NCBI RefSeq assembly: GCF_017813235.1
Contig: NZ_JAGISH010000001.1
Coordinates: 372,001-436,000 of the forward strand
Length of the DNA: 64,000 nt
Direction: 5' to 3'
Source of the DNA: Sagittula salina
GTDB taxonomy: Bacteria; Pseudomonadota; Alphaproteobacteria; Rhodobacterales; Rhodobacteraceae
The notes beneath the pieces were generated by a model. The model was given only the letters and a program-made list of their open reading frames with translations, made no database searches and was not told where the DNA came from. The position numbers and the translations under genes were made by a program. The stretch's first letter is position 1. Each line of letters opens with the position of its first letter. This document shows, piece after piece, positions 1-7,588 of this stretch.

Positions 1-183
1 CGCCTCCGCCTTTTCCCGCGGAAAGGCATTCATCCCCATGCAGGCGGAATGCGTCCAGACCGGCGACATGCCGATCTTCTCCGCCATGCTCTCCCAGCTC
101 AGGCCCATCCGGCGTTTTGCCGCGAGAATCAGGGCGGTTGCGTCTTCCTTTTCGAGATAGTCAGCCGTCATCAGGTCTTTCAT
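1..183 (-). CDS. cynS: Cyanate hydratase (cyanase), N-terminal part only
   Basis: Cyanase converts cyanate and bicarbonate to ammonia and CO2. Only the first 61 codons are inside the window; the rest lies beyond the left edge. The visible part reads as the helical N-terminal domain: a leader, then ILAAKRRMGLSWESMAEKIG and a second helix ending FPREKAEA. This matches the pattern of CynS (LSFAEIADGTGL, then QQALPADAA in E. coli, from memory). The ATG has a near-perfect AGGAGG about 8 bases upstream and begins 17 bases after the phosphatase-kinase gene, so both are likely in one operon. The setting beside nitrite reductase fits use of cyanate as a nitrogen source. The catalytic Arg/Glu/Ser residues lie in the missing part. 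Confidence 0.85.
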   Translation of the reverse strand, partial: MKDLMTADYLEKEDATALILAAKRRMGLSWESMAEKIGMSPVWTHSACMGMNAFPREKAEA

Positions 184-200
184 GGTCAGGGGCCTCCTGT

Positions 201-1916
201 TCAGGGTTGGATCAAAAGCGAAATCAGCACCATGCAAAGCGCGGCGAGCAGCCCCGCCACGCCCTTCCAGAAGCGCAGCGGGTTGCGTTCGGCCAATGGC
301 ACGTGACGGTCGGCGCGGTATGCGGTTCCGGGGCGCGACAGTTCCGCCACGAATTCCGAAAGCGCCGGGTAGCGCAGAATGGGGTCGGGCGAGAGCGCCC
401 GTTTCAGCGCGGCGTCCATCCAGTCGGGCACCGCGTTGTCGGCGGCCCGCGCGGGCCGGTAGGTCAGGCGCATGGCATCGCGCCGCGAGGCGATGCGCCC
501 CGCCTCTGCCCCGTAAGGCAGTCGCCCGGTCAGCATTTCGTAGGCGACGACGCCCAGCGCGAACTGGTCGGAACGGACGGAACCCGCATCGCCCGAGAGG
601 TATTCCGGCGCGGTGTACTGGTAGGTTCCGGGCATATGCGGCAGCGTGCCGGGCGCGGCCTCCTCCACCCCGGCAACGTAACACGATCCGAGGTCGATGA
701 TCGTCACCGTGCCGTCCGCGTCGATCATGACGTTCTCGGGGCGCAGATCCTGATGGATCATTTCGCGCCGATGGAGCGCGCGCAGGCCGCTGGCGATCTG
801 CGCCACGATGCCGCGCACCGCATCAAGCGAGGGCTGCGGATGATCGACCATCCACTGGCGGAGCGTCACGCCTTCCACCCACTGCGTCACGACATAGAGC
901 GCCGTGCGCCCGATGGCGGGAACGGCGCCGACGACGTGGCTGGACCGCACGCGCCGCGCAATCCATTCTTCCAGCGCGAAGCGCCTCAGGTAGGCGGCGT
1001 CCTGTGCCATCTCGAGGCTCGGCACCTTCAGCGCCACCTTTCCAGTTGGTCCCTCGGCGAGGAAGACATGGCTGCGCGCGGTCGAGTGCAGCGGCCGCAG
1101 GATACTGAAACCGTCCAGCACGGCGCCCGCTTTCGGCAAGGGCGGCACCGGCAGGCGGGCCATTTCCGTCTCCAGCGCCTCGCCCTCGGGGGGCAACCCC
1201 TCCACCCGGACGATCTGCACCGTGAGGTTGTCGTCAGAACCATTCTCCAGCGCCGCGTGCGCTACTGCTTCGGCCGCCGCATCAAGGCCGGGCAGACGCA
1301 ACGCCTCCGCCACCACGCGGCCCGTGACGTGTTCATGCACACCATCCGTGGTCAGCACGAAGACATCGCCGACCGCCAGCCGTATCTGCCGGTAGTCGAT
1401 CGCGACCCCGGCCTCCGCCCCCATGGCCCGGCCAAGGTAGGTTTCCTGCGCCGATAGGACCACGCGGTGGTCCTCTGTCAGCGGCTCCAGCGAGGCACCG
1501 GTCAGCTGCGACACCCGGCTGTCGCCTACGTGCAGCACATGGCCCTGCCGCCCCTTCAACACCAGCGCCGACAGCGTGCAGACCCGCCCGAGATTCACGT
1601 CTCCGACAGAGGCGTTCTGCCCGTGCAGCCAGGCATTTGTCGCCTTCAGAACCGTCTCGGCGGCGGTGCGCACGGTCCAGACCTCCGGCGTGTCGTAATA
1701 CTCGGTCATCATGGCGCGCACGCTGATCTCCGCGGCATCGCGGCTGACCCGGCTGGAGGAGATGCCATCCGCCACCGCCAGCACCACGCCCTTCAGCGCA
1801 AGCCTCCCGTCATCGGGGATGGTGACCCCGTGGAAATCCTGGTTTTCCGGTTTGCACCCGGCCGAAGAATACTGCCCGACAGAAACGGCAAGCGTATCCA
1901 TGGTGTCCTTCGGCAT
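201..1916 (-). CDS. Bifunctional PP2C-type phosphatase / Ser-Thr protein kinase with C-terminal membrane anchor
   Basis: The 571-aa protein fuses two opposing signalling domains. Residues about 8-235 are a PP2C phosphatase: ENQD near 25, VADGIS near 50, HVGDSRV and TTDGVHEHV are its metal-binding motifs. Residues about 265-525 are a Hanks-type kinase: VALK carries the ATP lysine, HQDLRPEN is the catalytic loop, IDLG replaces DFG, and APEY and SDQFALG follow. The last about 20 residues (GVAGLLAALCMVLISLLIQP) form one transmembrane helix, so the catalytic domains probably face the cytoplasm. The gene sits between the nitrite transporter and cyanase, which suggests a role in controlling nitrogen-oxyanion uptake or assimilation; that role is inference. 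A second ATG five codons in, behind an AAGGA, is an alternative start. Confidence 0.88.
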   Translation of the reverse strand: MPKDTMDTLAVSVGQYSSAGCKPENQDFHGVTIPDDGRLALKGVVLAVADGISSSRVSRDAAEISVRAMMTEYYDTPEVWTVRTAAETVLKATNAWLHGQNASVGDVNLGRVCTLSALVLKGRQGHVLHVGDSRVSQLTGASLEPLTEDHRVVLSAQETYLGRAMGAEAGVAIDYRQIRLAVGDVFVLTTDGVHEHVTGRVVAEALRLPGLDAAAEAVAHAALENGSDDNLTVQIVRVEGLPPEGEALETEMARLPVPPLPKAGAVLDGFSILRPLHSTARSHVFLAEGPTGKVALKVPSLEMAQDAAYLRRFALEEWIARRVRSSHVVGAVPAIGRTALYVVTQWVEGVTLRQWMVDHPQPSLDAVRGIVAQIASGLRALHRREMIHQDLRPENVMIDADGTVTIIDLGSCYVAGVEEAAPGTLPHMPGTYQYTAPEYLSGDAGSVRSDQFALGVVAYEMLTGRLPYGAEAGRIASRRDAMRLTYRPARAADNAVPDWMDAALKRALSPDPILRYPALSEFVAELSRPGTAYRADRHVPLAERNPLRFWKGVAGLLAALCMVLISLLIQP

Positions 1917-1976
1917 TTTCTGATCTCCGGAAATGAGGAAGGCCCCGCCGCCGCCCGGCAGGGCCCTGTGCCATGC

Positions 1977-2819
1977 TTATTCGGCCGGGGTGGCGGAGGC
2001 GTCCGTCGCCGTGGAGTTGCGCTTCGGGCTTTCGCGGAAGTGCGTGGCGTAGATCATGCCGCCGACAAACGTCAGGCCGCCCACGAGGTTGCCCAGAACG
2101 ACGGGGATCTCGTTGTAGGCGAAGTAGTCGAACCAGGTGAAGTTGCCGCCCAGGATGATCCCGCTCGGGAACAGGAACATGTTCACGATGGAATGTTCAA
2201 ACCCGAGGTAGAAGAAGACGATGATCGGCATCCACATCGCCATGATCTTGCCGGAGGTGGAGGTGGACATCATCGCCGCCACGACGCCGGTCGACACCAT
2301 CCAGTTACACAGGACCGCCCGGACAAAGACGGTCAGCAGGCCCGCGCCCCCGGCGGCGGCGTAGCCCAGCGTGCGCGCCTCACCGATGGAGCCGATCTTT
2401 TGCCCGACCGCGTTCGGTTCGGCGGAGAACCCGGTGGTAAACACCACGGCCATCAGGATCGCGGTGGTCATGGCACCCGCAAAGTTGCCACAGAACACGA
2501 GACCCCAGTTGCGGAAGACGCCTTTCCAGGTGCAGCCGGGACGCTTGGCGAGGACCGCCAGCGGCGCGAGGGTGAAGACGCCGGTCAGCAGGTCGAACCC
2601 CATCAGGTAAAGCAGGCAGAAGCCCACCGGGAAGAGCAGCGAGGCGACGAGGAAGTTGCCCGTCTGCACCGCGATGGTGACGGCAAAGGCGGCGGCCAGC
2701 GCGAGAATTGCACCCGCCATGAAGGCGCGGATGAGCGTGTCCTTGGTGGACATGAATATCTTGGATTCGCCGGCGTCGACCATCTTGGCCGCGAATTCCT
2801 TTGGCATGACGTATGACAT
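1977..2819 (-). CDS. Formate/nitrite transporter family protein (NirC/FocA type)
   Basis: The 280-aa protein is a multi-pass membrane channel of the FNT family. Visible family features are GNFAGAM in the middle and FEHSIVNMFLFPSG near the C-terminal half, with about six hydrophobic segments. FNT pentamers conduct nitrite, formate or related monovalent anions. Lying downstream of nirBD, it most likely imports nitrite (NirC role) for assimilation. The longer reading frame extends upstream, but the ATG of MSYVMPKEF is preceded by AAAGGA at a proper distance, so I start there. A 171-base gap with a strong hairpin separates it from nirD. The C-terminal tail is polar. Confidence 0.9.
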   Translation of the reverse strand: MSYVMPKEFAAKMVDAGESKIFMSTKDTLIRAFMAGAILALAAAFAVTIAVQTGNFLVASLLFPVGFCLLYLMGFDLLTGVFTLAPLAVLAKRPGCTWKGVFRNWGLVFCGNFAGAMTTAILMAVVFTTGFSAEPNAVGQKIGSIGEARTLGYAAAGGAGLLTVFVRAVLCNWMVSTGVVAAMMSTSTSGKIMAMWMPIIVFFYLGFEHSIVNMFLFPSGIILGGNFTWFDYFAYNEIPVVLGNLVGGLTFVGGMIYATHFRESPKRNSTATDASATPAE

Positions 2820-2892
2820 GGGGTCGGTCCTTTCGGATATTGGGTGCCCTTCGGGGCATGGATGAGCCGGAAGCCCGGCCAAGGGGAGCCCG

Positions 2893-2919
2893 GCCCCCGG
2901 CAAAGGTCTTGCCGGGGGC
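2893..2919. other. Strong hairpin between nirD and the nitrite transporter gene
   Basis: A perfect 11-bp inverted repeat (arm GCCCCCGGCAA, loop AGGTC) lies in the 171-base gap between nirD and the transporter gene. On the minus-strand transcript it is not followed by a U-tract, so it is more likely an RNA-processing or stability element that sets different nirBD and transporter levels than a simple terminator. Confidence 0.6.
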
Positions 2920-2990
2920 GGGCATTGACAGTGCCGGTGGTCGGCGTGGGGGATCGGCGCGGGTGATCCGATCTCTACCCGCGCCGGGGA

Positions 2991-3335
2991 TCAGAGTTTC
3001 AGGTAGACGCTGCCGTCCTCGACCTTCACCGGGAAGGTCCGCGTGGCGCCTTCGTCCGCGCCCTGGGCCCTGCCGTTTTCCAGCGATATCACCCAGTTGT
3101 GCAGCGGGCAGGTCACGCAGCCCGCGTGCACGATGCCCTGAGACAGCGGCCCCGCCTTGTGCGGGCAGCGGTCCTCCATCGCGAAGACCCTGTCGTCGGA
3201 GGTGCGGAAGACCGCGACGGTCATTTCGCCGGTCTTGACGCAACGCGCGCCCTGGCGGGGGATGTCCTCGATGCGGCCGACGAGCCGCCAGTCGGACTCG
3301 ACTCTGGCGAAGGTGATGATGGCTTCGGCGTTCAT
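2991..3335 (-). CDS. nirD: Nitrite reductase [NAD(P)H] small subunit
   Basis: The 114-aa protein is the small subunit of assimilatory nitrite reductase and partners NirB in the cytoplasm. It has a Rieske-like fold. All four classical Rieske ligands are visible: CPH (DRCPHKAG) and CPLH (CVTCPLHNW). Its start codon overlaps the end of nirB by four bases (ATGA), which implies translational coupling and a fixed stoichiometry. Some enterobacterial NirD proteins lack these ligands, so an intact [2Fe-2S] site here is worth noting. Confidence 0.92.
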   Translation of the reverse strand: MNAEAIITFARVESDWRLVGRIEDIPRQGARCVKTGEMTVAVFRTSDDRVFAMEDRCPHKAGPLSQGIVHAGCVTCPLHNWVISLENGRAQGADEGATRTFPVKVEDGSVYLKL

Positions 3336-5773
3336 TCTGCGGCCTCCAGCGTCAGGTCTGCCATGGGTTTGAATTCATGCGCCTCCGCGCCCTGCACGCG
3401 CTCGGCCCAGGGATCGACCTGCGCAAAGGTCTGGGAGTGCTCGAAGCGGTCGGCATAGGCGTTACGCTGCTGCCGATCGTCGAAAACGACGGCGCGGATG
3501 TGGTCGTAGCCCAGCCGATCGGCCCACTTGTAGATGCGTTCGAGGTAGAAACCCGTCTCGCGGTAGTACTGCGTCAGCGCGCCGATGGTGCGAATGCACT
3601 CCTCCTCGGTCTTGACAAGTCCCAGCTCGGTCGTGCCCTGGATGTGCAGGCCCGCCGCGCCGCCATAGACGATCTGGTAGCCGCTATCGACGCAGATCAC
3701 GCCGATGTCCTTGCAGGTGGCCTCTGCGCAGTTGCGCGGGCAGCCGGTGACGGCCAGCTTCAGCTTTGCCGGAGACCACGATCCCCAGAGGTATTTTTCC
3801 AGCTTCACGCCGAGGCCGGTGGAATCCTGCGTGCCGAAGCGGCACCAGTCGGTGCCGACGCAGGTCTTCACCGTCCTGAGCCCCTTGGCATAGGCCGCGC
3901 CCGAGATCATGCCCGCCTCGTTGAGGTCCTTCCACACCGGGATCAGGTCCTCCTTCCTCACGCCCAGCAGGTCGATGCGCTGGCCGCCGGTGACCTTCAC
4001 CGTGGGGATCTGGTAACGGTCCGCCACATCCGCGATGGCGCGCAGTTCGTCCGGCGTGGTCAGACCACCGAACATGCGCGGCACCACCGAATACGTCCCG
4101 TCCTTCTGGATGTTGGCGTGCACGCGTTCGTTGATGAAACGGCTCTGCTGGTCGTCGATGTATTCGCCGGGCCACTCGGACACGAGGTAGTAGTTCAGCG
4201 CGGGGCGGCATTTGGCGCAGCCCTCTGGCGTCTTCCATTCGAGTTCCTGCATGACGGCGGGGATGGACTTCAGCCCCTTCGACCGGATCAGGATGCGAAC
4301 GTCGCCGTGGCCCAGGTCGGTGCAGGCGCACATGCCCTCCACCTTCTTCTCGAAGGCGTCGCCCAATGTCAGCGCGATCACCCCTTCGACGAGGTTGGTA
4401 CAGGTCCCGCAGGAGGCGGAGGCCTTCGTATGGGCCCGCACCTCGCCCAGCGAAGTCAGCCCCTTGGAGGTTATCGCCTGCGCGATCTGGCCCTTGCAGA
4501 TACCGTTGCAGCCACAGATTTCCGCATCGTCGCCAAGGTTTGCGATGGCCGCCAGAGGGTCCGCCGCCACCCCGCCCTGATGCGCCTGACCAAAGATCAG
4601 GGTCTCGCGCATGTCCTCGACACTCTCGCCGGATTTGAGGAACTCGTTGTACCACGCCCCGTCCGCCACATCGCCATAGAGCACGGCGCCGACGACCCGG
4701 TTGTCACGCAGGATGATGCGCTTGTAGGTGCCGCGCCGGGCATCGCGCAGCACGATGTCCTCCAGCGCCGGGTCTTCGCCAAACTCGCCCACGGAGTAGA
4801 GGTTCACGCCGGTGACCTTCAGCTTTGTCGGTGTCTCGTTGTGGCGGAAGGCCCCCTGCCCGCCGCTCAGCGTCGCCGCCGCGACTCGCGCCATCTGGTA
4901 GAGCGGCGCCACGAGACCGTAGACCATGCCGTCGACCTCGGCGCATTCGCCGACCGACAGTATATCGGGGTCGGAGGTCACCATATCGGCGCCCACCATG
5001 ATGCCGCGCCCCACCTCCAGACCGCAGCACTGCGCCAGCGCCACGTTGGGCCGGATGCCCACGGCCATCACCACGAGCGATGCTTCGAGCATGGTGCCGT
5101 CCTCCAGCTCCACCGCCTCCACGCGGCCCTCGCCGTGGATGGCCTTGGTGTTGGCCTTGCAGCGGATCTCGATTCCGCGCCCGGCCAGCTCCTTCTCCAG
5201 CAGGTAGCCCGCCGCCGGGTCCAGCTGGCGCTCCATCAGTGTTGGCATCAGGTGCAGGACGGTCACGTCCATGCCCTGCGCTCGCAGCCCCGCCGCAGCC
5301 TCGAGGCCCAGCAGGCCACCGCCGATGACCACCGCGCGGCCGCCCTGCGTTGCCGCAGCCTTCATCTGGTCGACATCCGCAAGGTCGCGGTAGGCGCAGA
5401 CGCCCTTCAGCTGGTGGCCCGGCACGGGGATGATGAATGGAGTCGAGCCGGTGGCGAACACGAGCTTGTCGTAAGGCGCCTCGATCCCGCCCTCGGAGCG
5501 GACCCTGCGTGCCGCGCGGTCCACGTGCACGATCTTTTCGCCCTTGTGCAGGGTAATGCCATGCTCCGCGTACCATGCGTCGTCATGGATCACGATGTCG
5601 TCAAAGGATTTCTCCCCAGACAGCACCGGCGACAGCATGATGCGGTCGTAGTTCACCCTTGGCTCGGCGTTGAAGATCGTCACATCGAACGCTTCGGTGG
5701 CCTCGAAGAGATGCTCCAGCATCCGGCCCGGCGCCATGCCGTTTCCGATGATGACAAGTTTCTGTTTGGACAT
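3332..5773 (-). CDS. nirB: Nitrite reductase [NAD(P)H] large subunit
   Basis: The 813-aa NirB reduces nitrite to ammonium with six electrons from NAD(P)H. Domains in order are an FAD/NAD(P)-binding pyridine-nucleotide oxidoreductase (IIGNGMAPGR at the N-terminus; VVIGGGLLGLEAA near 150), a BFD-like [2Fe-2S] region (ICGCNGICKG near 420 and CGTCTN near 455), then sulfite/nitrite reductase domains. The siroheme/[4Fe-4S] cysteines are seen in TCVGTDWCRFG (near 640) and TGCPRNC (near 676). Length is normal for the family. The ATG follows GGAGG. It is the first gene of the nirB-nirD-transporter-kinase-cynS series, so the promoter should be just upstream. Confidence 0.96.
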   Translation of the reverse strand: MSKQKLVIIGNGMAPGRMLEHLFEATEAFDVTIFNAEPRVNYDRIMLSPVLSGEKSFDDIVIHDDAWYAEHGITLHKGEKIVHVDRAARRVRSEGGIEAPYDKLVFATGSTPFIIPVPGHQLKGVCAYRDLADVDQMKAAATQGGRAVVIGGGLLGLEAAAGLRAQGMDVTVLHLMPTLMERQLDPAAGYLLEKELAGRGIEIRCKANTKAIHGEGRVEAVELEDGTMLEASLVVMAVGIRPNVALAQCCGLEVGRGIMVGADMVTSDPDILSVGECAEVDGMVYGLVAPLYQMARVAAATLSGGQGAFRHNETPTKLKVTGVNLYSVGEFGEDPALEDIVLRDARRGTYKRIILRDNRVVGAVLYGDVADGAWYNEFLKSGESVEDMRETLIFGQAHQGGVAADPLAAIANLGDDAEICGCNGICKGQIAQAITSKGLTSLGEVRAHTKASASCGTCTNLVEGVIALTLGDAFEKKVEGMCACTDLGHGDVRILIRSKGLKSIPAVMQELEWKTPEGCAKCRPALNYYLVSEWPGEYIDDQQSRFINERVHANIQKDGTYSVVPRMFGGLTTPDELRAIADVADRYQIPTVKVTGGQRIDLLGVRKEDLIPVWKDLNEAGMISGAAYAKGLRTVKTCVGTDWCRFGTQDSTGLGVKLEKYLWGSWSPAKLKLAVTGCPRNCAEATCKDIGVICVDSGYQIVYGGAAGLHIQGTTELGLVKTEEECIRTIGALTQYYRETGFYLERIYKWADRLGYDHIRAVVFDDRQQRNAYADRFEHSQTFAQVDPWAERVQGAEAHEFKPMADLTLEAAE

Positions 5774-6349
5774 GATGTCCCTCCGGTATCAAGCGACACC
5801 GGCGGTGCGGGTCGCGGCAAATTCGGTCAGATGCGGATGGACCCGCGCTCGACGGCCCCCTCTGGGAGCGGACAAGCAGCGCCATTGCTGCAGCCCCGGA
5901 CGACGTGTGTCGGGGCGTTCGACGGAAGATGCCGCGCCGTTGCGGCGGGGACCGGGCGTATCCGGTCACCTTGATCAAAGGGGTACGCCGTAATGCTGCA
6001 AGCGCGCAACGGCGATCCCCGCGTATCCGAATAAATCAGCGCTTGTCCCGCCACTCCGCGGCGCGGCGCCACAAAATGAGGCAGTCCGCCCGCCCCCCTG
6101 CCATCCCCTGCGGCAATGCAGATACGCCCCTGACCAAGGCCCGCGCCGCGAATCGCAGGGCCATGGCGCCGTTCCTGCCGGCTGCGTGGAGGCCGGTTCC
6201 GCCCTGCCGCGCCGGGGCCATTGCAGCGCTGCCGCGCCGGGGCCATTGCAGCGCTGCCGCGCCGGGGCCATTGCAGCGCTGCCGCGCCGGGGCCATTGCA
6301 GCGCCGCCGCGCGCGGGCCATAGTCCGCGCAACCCTAGCGGAGCCCTGC
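5774..6349. other. Divergent intergenic region between nirB and the SbcD-like gene
   Basis: No convincing gene is present in these 576 bases. Palindromic sites are CACCGGCGGTG at 5797-5807, close before nirB, and TTGATCAA at 5971-5978; either could bind a regulator of the nitrite operon, but neither is a clean FNR or NtrC consensus. The right part holds the 25-bp tandem repeat array. Promoters for both flanking transcripts must lie here. Confidence 0.5.
6206..6320. repeat. 25-bp tandem repeat array, four full copies plus a partial one
   Basis: Four head-to-tail copies of a 25-base unit (starting GCCGCGCCGGGGCC and ending ATTGCAGCGCT) run from 6206 to 6305. The first three are identical, the fourth differs in its last base, and a degenerate partial copy follows to about 6320. 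The unit is not a multiple of three, and no spacers separate copies. The array ends 30 bases before the start codon of the SbcD-like gene, so it lies in the promoter or leader of that operon. Confidence 0.9.
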
Positions 6350-7588
6350 TTGACCAAACTCATTCACACCGCCGACGTGCACCTCGATTCACCGCTGAAA
6401 TCGCTGGCCCTGAAGGACCCCGACCTGCGCGAGCGTGTCATAGCCGCGACCCGCACCGCGCTCACCCGCATTGTCGATGCCGCCCTGTCCGAGGCGGTTG
6501 ACGCGGTGCTGATCGCGGGCGATCTGTTCGACGGGCAGGAACGCTCTGCCCGCACTGCGGCCTTCCTGCTGGCCCAACTGGACCGGTTGCGCGTGGCGGG
6601 CATCCGGGTTTTCCTCATCAAGGGCAACCACGACGCGGAGAACCCGATCACCGGCGACCTGGACCTGCCGGAAAACGTGCACGTCTTTACCGGTCACGGT
6701 GGCCGCGTGGCGCTGAACGAAGCGGTGCAGGTGCACGGCGTCAGCTTCTCCGGGCGACAGGCGCCGGACAGCCTGTTGCCGAAATTCGCCGCCCCCGTCG
6801 AGGGCGCGGTGAACGTGGCGATGCTGCATACTTCGCTCGCAGGCTCGCAGGGGCACGACGTCTATGCCCCCTGCACAGTGGCGGAACTGGCCGCGCTGGG
6901 CTTTGACTACTGGGCGCTGGGGCACATCCACCGCCGACAGGTACATTCTGAAACACCCTGGATCGTCATGCCCGGCTGCCCGCAGGGCCGCGACATCGGC
7001 GAGGCCGGACCACGTTCCGCCACGCTGATCGAGATCGACGACGATGCCCGCTTCATCACGCGCGTGGGCGAGATCCCTACCGCCGCCGTTGAATTCGCGG
7101 TTGTGGAGATCGACGCCGCCGGGCTGGAAGAAGCCGAAGCGCTGCGCGACGTCCTGCGCCGCGAATTGTGGGCCATGGCCGAAGTACCAGGCTGCGACGC
7201 CGCCCTGCTGCGCGTCACCCTGAGGGGCGCCACGCCGTTGCGCTGGGCCATCCTACGCGACCGCGACACATGGGAAGAGACCGTGGCGCAGCTGGCCCGC
7301 GACACAGGGCGGCTCTGGCTGGAGAAACTGTCGCTTGATCTGTCGGAGCCCGCCGGCACCAGTACCAAGTCTGCGGTCGACGACCTCGCGCGGCTGATGG
7401 CTGAAATTCGCGCCGAGCCGGGGTTCCACTCCGCGCTGCGCGCCGACGCCGAACAACTGCTTTCCGACCTGCCGCCCGCGCGCCGCGCCGCCCTGTTGCC
7501 GGACGAGGCCGCCGCCGACCGCCTGACCGCCGGTCTGGCGGAGGACGGCGCCCTGCGGATCATCGCCCGGATGAAGGGCACCGCCTGA
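6350..7588 (+). CDS. SbcD/YhaO-like DNA repair exonuclease (metallophosphoesterase)
   Basis: The 412-aa protein is a calcineurin-like phosphoesterase of the Mre11/SbcD/YhaO group, which trims DNA ends with an SMC-like ATPase partner. Metal-binding motifs appear in order: HTADVHLDSP at the N-terminus, LIAGDLFDG, IKGNHDAEN and LGHIHRRQ. I start at TTG 6350, because homology begins at TKLIHTADVH, a weak GCGGAG lies upstream, and longer forms would translate the repeat array. The gene overlaps the next by one base (TGATG), so the two are translationally coupled. The partner is the SbcC/YhaN-like protein. Confidence 0.88.
   Translation: MTKLIHTADVHLDSPLKSLALKDPDLRERVIAATRTALTRIVDAALSEAVDAVLIAGDLFDGQERSARTAAFLLAQLDRLRVAGIRVFLIKGNHDAENPITGDLDLPENVHVFTGHGGRVALNEAVQVHGVSFSGRQAPDSLLPKFAAPVEGAVNVAMLHTSLAGSQGHDVYAPCTVAELAALGFDYWALGHIHRRQVHSETPWIVMPGCPQGRDIGEAGPRSATLIEIDDDARFITRVGEIPTAAVEFAVVEIDAAGLEEAEALRDVLRRELWAMAEVPGCDAALLRVTLRGATPLRWAILRDRDTWEETVAQLARDTGRLWLEKLSLDLSEPAGTSTKSAVDDLARLMAEIRAEPGFHSALRADAEQLLSDLPPARRAALLPDEAAADRLTAGLAEDGALRIIARMKGTA

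Noticed and set aside
3377..5974. Long plus-strand frame of 865 codons opposite nirB
   Set aside because: It is a shadow of nirB on the other strand; its product has no domain, while NirB has all catalytic motifs.
6206..6320. Repeat array as a CRISPR
   Set aside because: Copies are directly adjacent, with no spacers, and no cas genes are present.
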